Below are positions 28,574-38,429 of a stretch of 64,000 bases of DNA, in pieces. The notes under the pieces were generated by a model. The model ran no database searches. It had not been told where the DNA came from and saw only the letters and a program-made list of their open reading frames with translations. The stretch covers positions 1 through 64,000 of the forward strand of contig NZ_CABFVS010000020.1 in assembly GCF_902150025.1 (NCBI RefSeq), read 5' to 3'. Numbering within the stretch: position 1 is the stretch's first letter; every line of letters begins with the position of its first letter. Origin of the DNA: Bartonella massiliensis (GTDB taxonomy: Bacteria; Pseudomonadota; Alphaproteobacteria; Rhizobiales; Rhizobiaceae). The position numbers and the translations under genes are program-made.

Positions 28574-29041
28574 CTAACAATCGCTTCTTAAAATTTTAAT
28601 TATTCTATACATATGTTCTTTAGCAAATTCAATATTGCTTAAAGGTACAATGTTTTGTTCATGAAGAGAGATTTCTTCATTTGTAAGCACATTTAATGTT
28701 GTTTTAAGTGCTAAGTGACTAATAACAAAGTCTTTGGGTGTGAGATTATTTTTTATTAAAATATTTACAAGTCCAGGTTTACTAGAAATGTAAGCTATAT
28801 ATCCTTCAACATGATCATTATTAGTGGTAGGGTTCCTTTTTGTGTTTGCTTTTTTTAGCTCTGAGGGTAATTTTTCACATTCTTTTTCAATTTTTTCCAG
28901 CTTTAAAAGAAGATCTTCTGTTAAGGGATAATTAGCAACAAGAGATGATATAAGAGAAGGATTATCCATTTCCTGCTTTTTTTCTTGAGCATGTGATGCA
29001 AAAGAGAAAAGAAAAAGAAAGCACAATACAAATTTAAACAT
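28574..29041 (-). CDS. Secreted hypothetical protein, paralogue A
   Basis: A 155-residue protein with a clear signal peptide (MFKFVLCFLFLFSFASHAQE, cleavage likely after SHA). The mature part contains NYPLTEDLLLKLEKIEKECEKLP, then KNNLTPKDFV and a C-terminal cysteine. The gene at 29667-30155 encodes an obvious paralogue sharing these blocks, so the pair arose by tandem duplication. AAAGGA precedes ATG 29041. Two cysteines in the mature chain could form a disulfide in the periplasm. I recognise no family; the function is unknown. It converges with parB, with 23 nt between stops. Confidence 0.75.
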   Translation of the reverse strand: MFKFVLCFLFLFSFASHAQEKKQEMDNPSLISSLVANYPLTEDLLLKLEKIEKECEKLPSELKKANTKRNPTTNNDHVEGYIAYISSKPGLVNILIKNNLTPKDFVISHLALKTTLNVLTNEEISLHEQNIVPLSNIEFAKEHMYRIIKILRSDC

Positions 29042-29344
29042 AATCGAATATCCTTTCTTGTGCGAATTTCAATAAAGACTTTTTCATTTATTGCTCTTTA
29101 TTTTTAGAAAAATCATTTATAAATGTAACCGGAAATAAGGTAATTATTTGGAATGGTAAAAATATGATGATTTTTTAATGAACCATTCTTTAATAGGGGC
29201 ACGATTCCTTATGAAAAATAAAATGCTACTGGTTGTCAATTCACACGCTTATTTAAAAAAAAATATTTTTCAGGCTTTTTCAAGCCCATTTCATAATGGT
29301 TCCTGTGATAAGATACCATGAATAATAGAAAATTATAGGATTCC

Positions 29345-29645
29345 AATCTTTATATTTCTGAAGAAGTAAGCCATATCATTACATTCTTTGACAGTCCACA
29401 CGATGTGCTGCGATAAACTCTTGGCATTTAAGACTTTTCATAAAAGATATTTTTATTGTAGAGTTTCATTTCACATGGACTATTCTGCTGATAACATGCA
29501 AGCGGATGGTTTTGATTGTTTTAAAATAAGAGAGATTTGGAATGAGAAAATCTTATGGTATTTAAAATTCTAATATAATATAAATTAAATAAAAATCATC
29601 ATTATAAATCAATATATTGATTTATGTAAAACAATGGAATGATAT
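29345..29645 (+). repeat. Dispersed intergenic repeat, copy 3
   Basis: Lies between the two secreted paralogues. Blocks shared with the other copies include AAAAGATATTTTTATTGTA, CATGCAAGCGGATGGTTTTG, GATTTGGAATGAGAAAATCT and CATTATAAATCAATATATTG, in the same order and orientation. Edges are approximate. Confidence 0.65.
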
Positions 29646-29666
29646 TTTCCGACAGTTTATAATTGA

Positions 29667-30155
29667 TTAGTTTCTAAACATGAATTCTTCACAGTTTCCT
29701 AAAATAGTCGTTATTTTGTAAAAATGTTTTTTAACAAATTCAAGATTATTTAGAAATATAATATTTTTCTCATATGAATATTCCTTTTCAGGTACAAATG
29801 TAAGAAGCATTGATATTTCTATAAGTGCTAAGTTGCCAGTAGCGAAATCTCTAGGTTTAAGATTATTTTTTTCTAAAATATCCATGAGTTTTGGTTTATT
29901 AAAAATATGGGCTGTGTAGTTTTCAATACTAGAGTGAGTACTAGAGTCATAATTGATAGGATTATTCTTTATTTCTGGAAGTAGAATTTTACATTCTTTT
30001 TCGACTTTTTCCAGCTTTAAAAGAAAATCTTCTGTTAAGGGATAATTGGCAATGAGAGGTAATGTAAGGGAAGGATTATCCGTTTCTTGCTTTATTTCTT
30101 GAGCATATGATAAAAAAGGAAAGAGGAGAAGAGAGCACAATACAAGTCTAAACAT
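29667..30155 (-). CDS. Secreted hypothetical protein, paralogue B
   Basis: A 162-residue protein with a signal peptide (MFRLVLCSLLLFPFLSYAQE). It parallels paralogue A: DNPSL, NYPLTEDFLLKLEKVEKECK, KNNLKPRDFA, and a cysteine near the C terminus. It starts at ATG 30155, two bases beyond the gloB stop (TGACCATG), so it is co-transcribed and probably coupled with gloB; its AAAGGA ribosome site is inside the gloB 3' end. No family is recognised. A periplasmic role is likely from the signal peptide, nothing more. Confidence 0.75.
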   Translation of the reverse strand: MFRLVLCSLLLFPFLSYAQEIKQETDNPSLTLPLIANYPLTEDFLLKLEKVEKECKILLPEIKNNPINYDSSTHSSIENYTAHIFNKPKLMDILEKNNLKPRDFATGNLALIEISMLLTFVPEKEYSYEKNIIFLNNLEFVKKHFYKITTILGNCEEFMFRN

Positions 30156-30157
30156 GG

Positions 30158-30919
30158 TCAAAAAATATCCTTTCTTTTTCGAATTTCAGCAAAAACTTCT
30201 TCATCTGTAGCATTATTCATTAAAAGATTTTTTCTAATTTCTTGATCATCCCACCGAAGAAAAGGGTTTGTTGCTTTTTCTTGTCCTAAAGTAATTGGTA
30301 AAGTCATGCAATTTTGTGAGCGTAATGAAAAAACTTCTTCTGCTCTTTGGTGGAGTTTTTTATTATTTGGATCAAGTGTCAATGCGAAAAGAGCATTATT
30401 TTTTGTGTATTCATGTCCACAATAAAGAAGTGTTTCGTTGGGAAGTTGACGAAGCTTTTTTAAAGAGTTCAGCATTTGTGCGGCTGTTCCTTCAAATAGA
30501 CGTCCACAACCAAGTGAAAAAAGCGTATCTCCAGCAAAGAGTAATTTTTTTTCAGGAAAATAATAGGATAATGCGCCAAAGGTATGGCCAGGGGTTGAGA
30601 GAGCTAGAAGCGTATGAGAGCCAAAAAGAAGTTTTTCATCAGGTTGAAGTGTTCGATCAAGATAATGAATCTTTTCTTTTTCTGCTTCTGGTCCAATAAC
30701 GATAGTGTTGTAGACTTTTTTTAATTCTTCTAAGCCTTCTACATGATCGTGATGATGATGAGTTACAAAAATAGTGCTAAGTGTCCAGTTACGGCATTTT
30801 AAAGCATTACGAATAGCTTTACTTTCAGGTGCATCTATTGCGGCTGTCATACCACTTTTTTCATCATGGATGAGCACACCAAAATTATCTTCTCGACAGA
30901 TAAACTGTTCAATCAACAT
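30158..30919 (-). CDS. gloB: Hydroxyacylglutathione hydrolase (glyoxalase II)
   Basis: A 253-residue metallo-beta-lactamase-fold thioesterase that hydrolyses S-lactoylglutathione, completing methylglyoxal detoxification. The binuclear metal site is THHHHDHVEG (H54, H56, D58, H59), followed by STPGHTFGALSYYF, FAGDTLFSLGCGRLFEG and YCGHEYTKNN. The C-terminal substrate-binding tail ends TNPFLRWDDQEIR, as in GloB. Length is normal. It heads a short leftward unit with secreted paralogue B. Confidence 0.95.
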   Translation of the reverse strand: MLIEQFICREDNFGVLIHDEKSGMTAAIDAPESKAIRNALKCRNWTLSTIFVTHHHHDHVEGLEELKKVYNTIVIGPEAEKEKIHYLDRTLQPDEKLLFGSHTLLALSTPGHTFGALSYYFPEKKLLFAGDTLFSLGCGRLFEGTAAQMLNSLKKLRQLPNETLLYCGHEYTKNNALFALTLDPNNKKLHQRAEEVFSLRSQNCMTLPITLGQEKATNPFLRWDDQEIRKNLLMNNATDEEVFAEIRKRKDIF

Positions 30920-30985
30920 GTTCTTTTCTCCTGAACAGTGTATCTGTCAATCAATCTATAAAGTAATCTGTAGTGGTGAATTTGT

Positions 30986-31672
30986 TTAAGAATTAGATTT
31001 GTCCTTTTCTGTAAAAAGTCCTTTTGAATGTTTTAGTATAATAGGCATTTGGGTAAGCATGAAGAGAATTGTTATAGGCATCACACCAAAGACTTTGAAA
31101 CTCGTCCAAAAATTATCGCTAAAATTGCGCCAAATGATTTCATTTAAAAGAGCAAGAAAAACGAAAAAAAATGCCCAACGGTAGGTGAGTTTTTGCCAGC
31201 CTAAATCATCAAGTTTTAAGGTAGAGTCAAGGGCATAACGTAAAAGTGGTTTTTTAAAAAACATTCCGCCAAAAAGTATAAAAGCAAATAAACTGTTAAT
31301 GATTGTTGGTTTCATCTTTATGAAAGTGTCATTATGAAGCCAAAGTGTTAGAAAGCCAAAAACGAGAACAAATATCCCAGAAATAAGAGGCATAATAGGA
31401 ATTTGTCTTGCAAGGATCCACGATAAGCTTAGAGAAATGATAATAGCTACCATAAAAATAGCTGTTGCAGGGAAAATAGGTTTACTAAAGTTTTGAAAAA
31501 ATTCAATGTTTTTGATCAACCATTCTCCTTTATAATTGGCAAAAAAGAAGGCGACCAATGGTCCCATTTCCAAGAAGAACTTAAATGTTGGTGAGAGAGG
31601 TGTTTTTTTATTGTCGTCCATATTTTTTTCAGAATTATTGTGTGAATTAGGGGTAAATAAAGGCTGTTTCAT
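30986..31672 (-). CDS. ispZ: Septation protein A / intracellular septation family (YciB/IspZ)
   Basis: A 228-residue polytopic membrane protein of the IspA/YciB family, with KFFLEMGPLVAFFFANYKGEWL at the start, then GGMFFKKPLLRYAL, LDDLGWQKLTYRWAFFFVFLALLNEIIWRNFSDNFWTSFKVFG and five or so hydrophobic helices. The family is linked to cell-envelope integrity and septation. Its ATG overlaps the ftsY stop by 4 nt, completing the order dapF-mtaB-ftsY-ispZ seen in other Hyphomicrobiales. The first 25 residues are hydrophilic and poorly conserved; a start at the internal Met 18 is possible. Confidence 0.9.
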   Translation of the reverse strand: MKQPLFTPNSHNNSEKNMDDNKKTPLSPTFKFFLEMGPLVAFFFANYKGEWLIKNIEFFQNFSKPIFPATAIFMVAIIISLSLSWILARQIPIMPLISGIFVLVFGFLTLWLHNDTFIKMKPTIINSLFAFILFGGMFFKKPLLRYALDSTLKLDDLGWQKLTYRWAFFFVFLALLNEIIWRNFSDNFWTSFKVFGVMPITILFMLTQMPIILKHSKGLFTEKDKSNS

Positions 31673-32874
31673 ACATGTTTTCCTACGATAGTTTCGGCAA
31701 AGTCAGAAGCAGAAAAGGGTTGAAGGTCTTCAATATTTTCTCCTACACCGATAAAATAAATAGGTAATTTATATCTTTCTGCGATAGCGACAAGAATTCC
31801 TCCTCGGGCAGTTCCATCCAGTTTTGTCATGACTAAACCATTAACACCTGCAATATCACGGAAAATCTCCACTTGGCTGAGTGCATTTTGTCCGGTTGTT
31901 GCATCAAGTGTTTGAAGGATTGTATGGGGTGCTTGGGGGGAATGTTTTTTTAAAACACGAATAATTTTTGCTAACTCATTCATCAATTCAGATTTATTTT
32001 GTAAACGTCCAGCTGTATCAATAATTAACACGTCACTATTTTCTTTTTTTGCTTTTTCAAAAGCATCAAACGCTAAACCAGCAGCATCTGCACCCAATTT
32101 AGTTGAAATAACAGGAGAATTGGTACGTTTACCCCAAATATGCAATTGTTCAATCGCTGCGGCTCGGAAAGTGTCACCGGCAGCAAGCATAACTTTTAGT
32201 CCTCCTTCAGTTAATTTTGCTGCAAGTTTTCCAATTGTTGTCGTTTTTCCAGTACCGTTTACACCGACCAACAAAATAACATGAGGCTTATGACTGAGAT
32301 CAAGTTCTAATGGCATTGCTACAGGTTCCAGAACTTTTTTGATTTCATCAGCGACAATTGTATGAATGTCATCTGGGGAGAGATCCTTTTCATAACGATT
32401 GGAAGCTAAAGTATTCGTGATGCGTGTTGCCGTTTTTACACCGAGGTCAGCTTGAATAAGGATATCTTCAAGTTCTTGCAATGTATCTTCATCAAGTTTT
32501 CTCTTAACAAAAAGGTCTCCAATTGATCCACTTAGACGTTGTGAAGAAAGAGATAGACCTTTTTTAAGGCGTCCAAACCACGCTGTCTTTTTTTGTTCCA
32601 CTGAGGGCTCCGGTAAAGTTTCTTCACTCTTTTTTTCACGGATGGTGTTTGTGACAATAACTTTACCAGAAAGGGGGACTTTATCAGAATGGGCCTCTAA
32701 AGACGGGGATTTTTCATCACATCTTGTAAGCGTTGTTTTTTGATTTGTTGATCTTTCATTTTTGTCCTTATTTTCTTCTATTATATCGCTTGTCTCAGGA
32801 ATAGAAGCTTGTTCTATTTCCTGCTCTTTAGATTTATTAAAAGAAAAAATTTTTTTAATAAAAGATTTTGTCAT
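31669..32874 (-). CDS. ftsY: Signal recognition particle receptor FtsY
   Basis: A 401-residue SRP GTPase. A charged, low-complexity N-terminal region (about 1-100, rich in E, K and S) is followed by the helical N domain and the G domain: GVNGTGKTTTIGKLA, the DTFRAAAIEQL insertion-box start, IIDTAGRLQNKSELMNEL, TKLDGTARGG and GVGENIEDLQPF. It receives SRP-ribosome complexes at the inner membrane. It sits 14 nt after mtaB and overlaps ispZ by 4 nt. Confidence 0.96.
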   Translation of the reverse strand: MTKSFIKKIFSFNKSKEQEIEQASIPETSDIIEENKDKNERSTNQKTTLTRCDEKSPSLEAHSDKVPLSGKVIVTNTIREKKSEETLPEPSVEQKKTAWFGRLKKGLSLSSQRLSGSIGDLFVKRKLDEDTLQELEDILIQADLGVKTATRITNTLASNRYEKDLSPDDIHTIVADEIKKVLEPVAMPLELDLSHKPHVILLVGVNGTGKTTTIGKLAAKLTEGGLKVMLAAGDTFRAAAIEQLHIWGKRTNSPVISTKLGADAAGLAFDAFEKAKKENSDVLIIDTAGRLQNKSELMNELAKIIRVLKKHSPQAPHTILQTLDATTGQNALSQVEIFRDIAGVNGLVMTKLDGTARGGILVAIAERYKLPIYFIGVGENIEDLQPFSASDFAETIVGKHV

Positions 32875-32888
32875 AAGGGTTTTCCTGC

Positions 32889-34172
32889 TTAAGCAGCGTT
32901 TAATTTTGGAGGGATAGCAATTAATTTATCGCCATCATGGTCAACGATAAGTGCTTGAACAATTGTTCCCGCTTTTGCACCTTTAATGTGTACAAGAGTA
33001 TAATCTTCTGTTCGTCCAATTTCATCTTTTTCAACGAGAATTGTTTGTTGACTGTTTTGTAAATGAACAAGATGCTTCTGATAAGCTTCATCACCTGCTT
33101 TACGCAATTTTGCAGCACGCATTTTAACTACTTTACGGTCGACTTGTGGCATTCGTGCGGCAGGTGTTCCTTCTCTTGGACTAAAGGGAAAAACATGGAG
33201 GTGGGTTAAATTACACTCTTTGATTAAAGCAAGACTGTTTTGAAACATCTCTTCTGTTTCTGTAGGAAAACCAGCAATCAAGTCGGCACCATAAACCATT
33301 GTAGGACGTTTGGCACGCAATTCTTGGCAAAATTGAATAGCATGTTCACGTAGATGACGCCGTTTCATCCGTTTTAAAATCATATTATCACCGGCTTGCA
33401 ACGATAAATGTAAATGAGGCATGATTCTTTTTTCATAGGCTAAAAGATTTATCAGTTCTTCATCTGTTTCAATAGAGTCAATAGATGAAAGACGTAATCG
33501 CGCTAAGTCAGGAACATGATGCAAAATGGCTGAAGTTAATTTTCCTAGATTAGCTTTTCCAGGTAAATCGTGACCATAACTTGTAAGGTCAACACCTGTC
33601 AGAACTACTTCTTGAATCCCCTCACCCATCAGTTTTTTTATTTGTTCAATAACAGCTCCCATGGGAACTGAACGTGATGGTCCTCGTCCATAGGGAATAA
33701 TGCAAAATGTACAGCGATGATCACACCCGTTTTGTACCTGTACAAAGGCACGCGTGCGTTCTTGCATGGCACTGACCATATGGGGAGCAATTTTTTGTAC
33801 TTCCATGATATCATTGATACGCACCTTTTCGGAATGGTTAATACCAAAATCAGGAAGTTGACGATAAGAATGGGCGTGAAGTTTATCTTCGTTTCCTAAA
33901 ACAAGATCAACTTCTGTCATTGAGGCAAAGTTTTGAGCTTCTGTTTGGGCTGCACATCCTGTTACAATAATGCGCGCATGAGGATTTTCACGTCGCGCTT
34001 TGCGGATCGCTTGTTTTGCTTGTCGTACGGCTTCGGCGGTGACAGCACAGGTATTAAAGATAATAGCACCATCCTTGAGTTGGTCTAGTCCTGAAGAAGT
34101 ACTTTCTTTGCGAATGATTTCCGATTCATAGCTATTGAGTCGACAACCAAAAGTTACAATTTCTATTGCCAT
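32889..34172 (-). CDS. mtaB: tRNA t6A37 methylthiotransferase MtaB
   Basis: A 427-residue radical-SAM methylthiotransferase. The N-terminal UPF0004 domain (VTFGCRLNSYESE, FNTCAVTAEA, VTGCAAQ) supplies three cysteines for the auxiliary cluster. The radical-SAM motif is QNGCDHRCTFCIIPYGRG, and a TRAM domain ends the protein. The GCRLN start marks MtaB rather than MiaB. It modifies t6A at position 37 of ANN-decoding tRNAs. The start was set at ATG 34172, overlapping the dapF stop by one base (TGATG). Confidence 0.93.
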   Translation of the reverse strand: MAIEIVTFGCRLNSYESEIIRKESTSSGLDQLKDGAIIFNTCAVTAEAVRQAKQAIRKARRENPHARIIVTGCAAQTEAQNFASMTEVDLVLGNEDKLHAHSYRQLPDFGINHSEKVRINDIMEVQKIAPHMVSAMQERTRAFVQVQNGCDHRCTFCIIPYGRGPSRSVPMGAVIEQIKKLMGEGIQEVVLTGVDLTSYGHDLPGKANLGKLTSAILHHVPDLARLRLSSIDSIETDEELINLLAYEKRIMPHLHLSLQAGDNMILKRMKRRHLREHAIQFCQELRAKRPTMVYGADLIAGFPTETEEMFQNSLALIKECNLTHLHVFPFSPREGTPAARMPQVDRKVVKMRAAKLRKAGDEAYQKHLVHLQNSQQTILVEKDEIGRTEDYTLVHIKGAKAGTIVQALIVDHDGDKLIAIPPKLNAA

Positions 34173-35023
34173 CAAGAGTGATCCTTTTTGTAACACCCTG
34201 TTAGAGGATTTAAAAAACCACTAAATTGATATTCTATTGGTCCTGTCATGATAATGTGATTGTCTTCCCGATAAAAAATATTAAGCATTCCCCCTGGTAA
34301 GTTTACATCGATATGGCGCTGAGTTAAACCACGTCGATAAGCAGCTACTGCACTGGCACAAGCAGCACTCCCACATGCTTGTGTTAATCCTACACCTCGT
34401 TCCCATGTACGTAAATTTAGACTTTTATTTGACGTTATGCAAGCAATGGAAATATTGCACCGTTCTGGAAAAAGGGGGTCATGTTCAAGTTTTGGTCCGT
34501 ATTTTTCTAATGGAATATGTTGAATATCATTTTCAACAAAAAAGATAGCATGAAGATTGCCAATAGATATAAGACAAGCATCTTTTAGGGGACCAGCCGT
34601 AATTTCTACGTGATTAGTATCAACTATTTCACGTGAAACAGGCATATCTTTTGCATTAAAATTTGGGCATCCCATATCAACAGAGATGAGATTGTCGGTT
34701 TGACGTTTTCCTTCAATAATTCCAGCGGGGGTTTCTAAACGAAAATTTTCACCAAAATTGTGGTCTGTGAGCCATGCAATGACACAGCGGGTACCATTGC
34801 CACAAGCTTTAGCTTTTGAACCATCAGCATTCCATATTTCGATGCGGAAGTCGGCTTCTTTCTCAGTTGGTGTATGGATAGCCATGATCTGATCAAAATG
34901 CATTTCAGGATCTGCTGATAAAGCTAGGATTGCTTGTGGTGTAAGAGCTTGTGCACTTTCACGCAGATCAACAACAACAATTTGATTTCCAAGACCGTCC
35001 ATTTTGCTAAATGGCGCTTTCAT
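34172..35023 (-). CDS. dapF: Diaminopimelate epimerase
   Basis: A 283-residue cofactor-independent epimerase converting LL- to meso-diaminopimelate for lysine and peptidoglycan. The two active-site cysteines are in KACGNGTRCVIAW and TQACGSAACASAVAAYRRG. The start is FSKMDGLGNQIVVVD, typical of DapF. It heads the leftward dapF-mtaB-ftsY-ispZ run. A near-perfect parS-like palindrome lies inside the coding sequence. Confidence 0.95.
   Translation of the reverse strand: MKAPFSKMDGLGNQIVVVDLRESAQALTPQAILALSADPEMHFDQIMAIHTPTEKEADFRIEIWNADGSKAKACGNGTRCVIAWLTDHNFGENFRLETPAGIIEGKRQTDNLISVDMGCPNFNAKDMPVSREIVDTNHVEITAGPLKDACLISIGNLHAIFFVENDIQHIPLEKYGPKLEHDPLFPERCNISIACITSNKSLNLRTWERGVGLTQACGSAACASAVAAYRRGLTQRHIDVNLPGGMLNIFYREDNHIIMTGPIEYQFSGFLNPLTGCYKKDHS
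34625..34640. promoter_or_regulatory. parS-like site 4, inside dapF
   Basis: TATTTCACGTGAAACA, one base from the parS consensus (second position), 8.4 kb from the nearest other site. It lies within coding sequence, so chance conservation is possible, but the 14-bp palindrome TTTCACGTGAAA is intact. Confidence 0.65.
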
Positions 35024-35250
35024 AAAATTTCTCTGTTTCTAATGATTACTTATCAAGAGATATATGACTGAAAATCTTATAAATTTCTAGTGTTTAATCA
35101 TTATAAAACTGAGTACATAAATTATTTCATTTAAAATAAGTAATTTTTATTCTGTTTTTTTTAATTTGTTAATTTATCTTTGTCATTATAACAAATATTC
35201 ACTTAATTTTTTTGTGAGCTTATTTATTGTCGTGGGAGAGAGGACAGATT

Positions 35251-35790
35251 ATGTCATTTTCAAAAATTTCGTTTTTCTTTGCAATATCAACTGTAATACT
35301 TTTAGGCGGATGTTCAACAACGCGGTTTGACAATAATGATAATAGCAATGCATTAGAAGTTTTTTATCCATCTCAACAAATGACAACATTGGAAGTGTCT
35401 GACCCCTCGTCTGCTTCTTCATCTATGTCTGAAGCTGCTTCAATGTATGAAAAAGGGGATTCTCAGAGTGACGGACGAATGGCTAGTCTTGAATTGCCAA
35501 GTAATGCTACTGATTTATTTCCTGCAAGTATTGCTGGGGTGTGGAATCTTTCTATAGGGGGCAAGGTTTGCCGAATTGCAACACCACAAACGAAATTTGG
35601 ACAGGGATATCGTGCTGGTCCTTTACACTGCCCAGGAATTGCTTCGCAAGTGAGATCGTGGGCTGTTAAAGGAAAAAGATTATATTTTTATAATAATTCT
35701 GGACGTGTTATCATTGCCCTTTATTCTTCAAACGTTGATCGTTTTGAGGGACGTACACTTGATGATTATTCTGTTGTTTTAAGCCGTTAG
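35251..35790 (+). CDS. omp19: Omp19-like outer-membrane lipoprotein, protease-inhibitor (Inh) domain
   Basis: A 179-residue lipoprotein. The lipobox is ILLGGC, so the mature N terminus is the cysteine of CSTTRF. A Ser/Asn-rich linker (about 25-90) leads to a C-terminal beta-barrel (SIAGVWNLSIGGKVCRIATPQTKFGQGYRAGPLHCPG, ending GRTLDDYSVVLSR). This is the AprI/Inh fold seen in Brucella Omp19, a surface-exposed protease inhibitor. Two cysteines (KVCRI and LHCPG) match the Inh disulfide. ATG 35251 is preceded by GAGAGG. An inhibitor role here is by analogy. Confidence 0.85.
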   Translation: MSFSKISFFFAISTVILLGGCSTTRFDNNDNSNALEVFYPSQQMTTLEVSDPSSASSSMSEAASMYEKGDSQSDGRMASLELPSNATDLFPASIAGVWNLSIGGKVCRIATPQTKFGQGYRAGPLHCPGIASQVRSWAVKGKRLYFYNNSGRVIIALYSSNVDRFEGRTLDDYSVVLSR

Positions 35791-35888
35791 ATTGCCTTTG
35801 ACCGTTTATGAAAAAATAAGCTATATGGGCAGGTTCGTGAAAAGAATTTGTATTTTTCATTGAAAACGGTTTGAAAAAGGTTGTTTGA

Positions 35889-37088
35889 ATGGTTCTCATT
35901 TCAACGCGCTATAAAGAGCTGGTCTCTAAAGGGGAGGTTCGTTTTGATCCAGCTCAATTGGCTGTAACAGAGCATTTTGATCATTTATTAAAAAAAATTG
36001 CGGAACAAAATGTTTCTCATCCTTGGTCTTGGATATTTGAGTCTTTTTTTAAAAGAATATTTAAAAAAAAGGGACAAAATTTTGCTCGTGTTGCAAAACA
36101 TGGGGATAAAAATGGTTCGTTTCAGGGATTATATATTTATGGTGAAGTAGGACGGGGCAAAACCATGCTGATGGATTTGTTCTTTTCTTGTTTGCCGAAG
36201 GGACACAAAAAGCGTGCTCATTTTAATGACTTTATGGCGGATGTGCATGAGCGTATTAATTTTTATCGTCAAGCATCTGGGTATGCAAAATCTAAACAAA
36301 ATAATCCTATTTTAGCTGTTGCTGAAGATCTTGCACGAGAAGCAAAGGTGCTTTGTTTTGATGAATTTAGTGTTACAGATATTGCTGATGCTATGGTTTT
36401 GGGGCGGCTTATTTCTGCTTTGTTTGATAAAGGAATTTTCTTTATTGCGACTTCAAATGTGGCGCCGGATAACCTTTATTATAATGGTTTAAATCGTGAA
36501 CTCTTTTTGCCTTTTATTCAAGTTTTGAAAGCATATGTTCGTGTTATTAATCTTGATGCAAAAACAGATTATCGTCTTGAAAAATCAAATCTACAGCCCG
36601 TGTATGTAACACCATTAGGGAAAAAAGCCGATGAATGCATGGATCAAGCATGGGCATTTGTGTTGCAAGGACATAAGGAAATATCTGATGAGCTTTCTAT
36701 AAAAGGGCGTCTTATTCTTATTCCGCGTTTTGCTGCGGGTTGTGCACGCTTTGATTATCAAGACTTATGTGCAAAGCCTTTGGCCGCAGCCGAATATTTG
36801 TTATTAGGAGAGCGTTATCATACAATTTTTATCGATAATGTGCCGATCATGGATGATACATGTCGTAATGAAACAAAACGGTTTATTTTGCTTATTGATA
36901 TTCTTTATGAGCGCCATATTCGGTTATTTATGTCGGCAGAAGCAGGGGTGGAGGATTTGTATAAAGGATATGCTCAGACTGCGGAAACATTTGAATTTCA
37001 AAGAACACAGTCACGTCTTTTTGAAATGCAAAGCCACGATTATTTGAAATTTTGGGAAGAACATTTTCTGTTGAAGAAGAAGCATTGA
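35889..37088 (+). CDS. zapE: Cell division protein ZapE / AFG1-like ATPase
   Basis: A 399-residue AFG1-family ATPase. Walker A is YIYGEVGRGKTMLMDLFF and Walker B VLCFDEFSVTDIADAMVLGRL; FIATSNVAPDNLYYNGLNRELFLPFI is the sensor region, and FARFDYQDLCAKPLAAAEYL-like residues and RFILLIDILYERHIRLFMSAE follow. ZapE associates with the FtsZ ring in E. coli; mitochondrial AFG1 acts in protein quality control. In many Hyphomicrobiales this gene lies directly upstream of mdh, as here. Confidence 0.93.
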   Translation: MVLISTRYKELVSKGEVRFDPAQLAVTEHFDHLLKKIAEQNVSHPWSWIFESFFKRIFKKKGQNFARVAKHGDKNGSFQGLYIYGEVGRGKTMLMDLFFSCLPKGHKKRAHFNDFMADVHERINFYRQASGYAKSKQNNPILAVAEDLAREAKVLCFDEFSVTDIADAMVLGRLISALFDKGIFFIATSNVAPDNLYYNGLNRELFLPFIQVLKAYVRVINLDAKTDYRLEKSNLQPVYVTPLGKKADECMDQAWAFVLQGHKEISDELSIKGRLILIPRFAAGCARFDYQDLCAKPLAAAEYLLLGERYHTIFIDNVPIMDDTCRNETKRFILLIDILYERHIRLFMSAEAGVEDLYKGYAQTAETFEFQRTQSRLFEMQSHDYLKFWEEHFLLKKKH

Positions 37089-37357
37089 TTATACTTTTAC
37101 CTTTATGTAAACTGTAAAAACAAGAGCTCTTTGAAATTAAAGAAATGTAATAATTCTGTTGTATTTTTTTTAAATTCACTTTATCGATACATCATGATAA
37201 TTTTCTAAGTGTTGTTTCTGCGGAAGGCTGTTGTTTCTGTAAGGAGAGAAATTTGTAAATTTCATTTCTTTACTCCTTTTTATGATACTGTTTGAATATG
37301 GTTACAGTAAAAAATATTCAGTATACGGACGCTGATGAGTATGCACTGAATTTCTAA

Positions 37358-38338
<981 letters not shown>

Positions 38339-38429
38339 ATTAAGACAGATTTTGTTCATTAAAATAGAGTATTAAAGTAATAGAGTTTCAAGATTAATAA
38401 AATAATCCATAAAAGAAAAGGACAAATGC

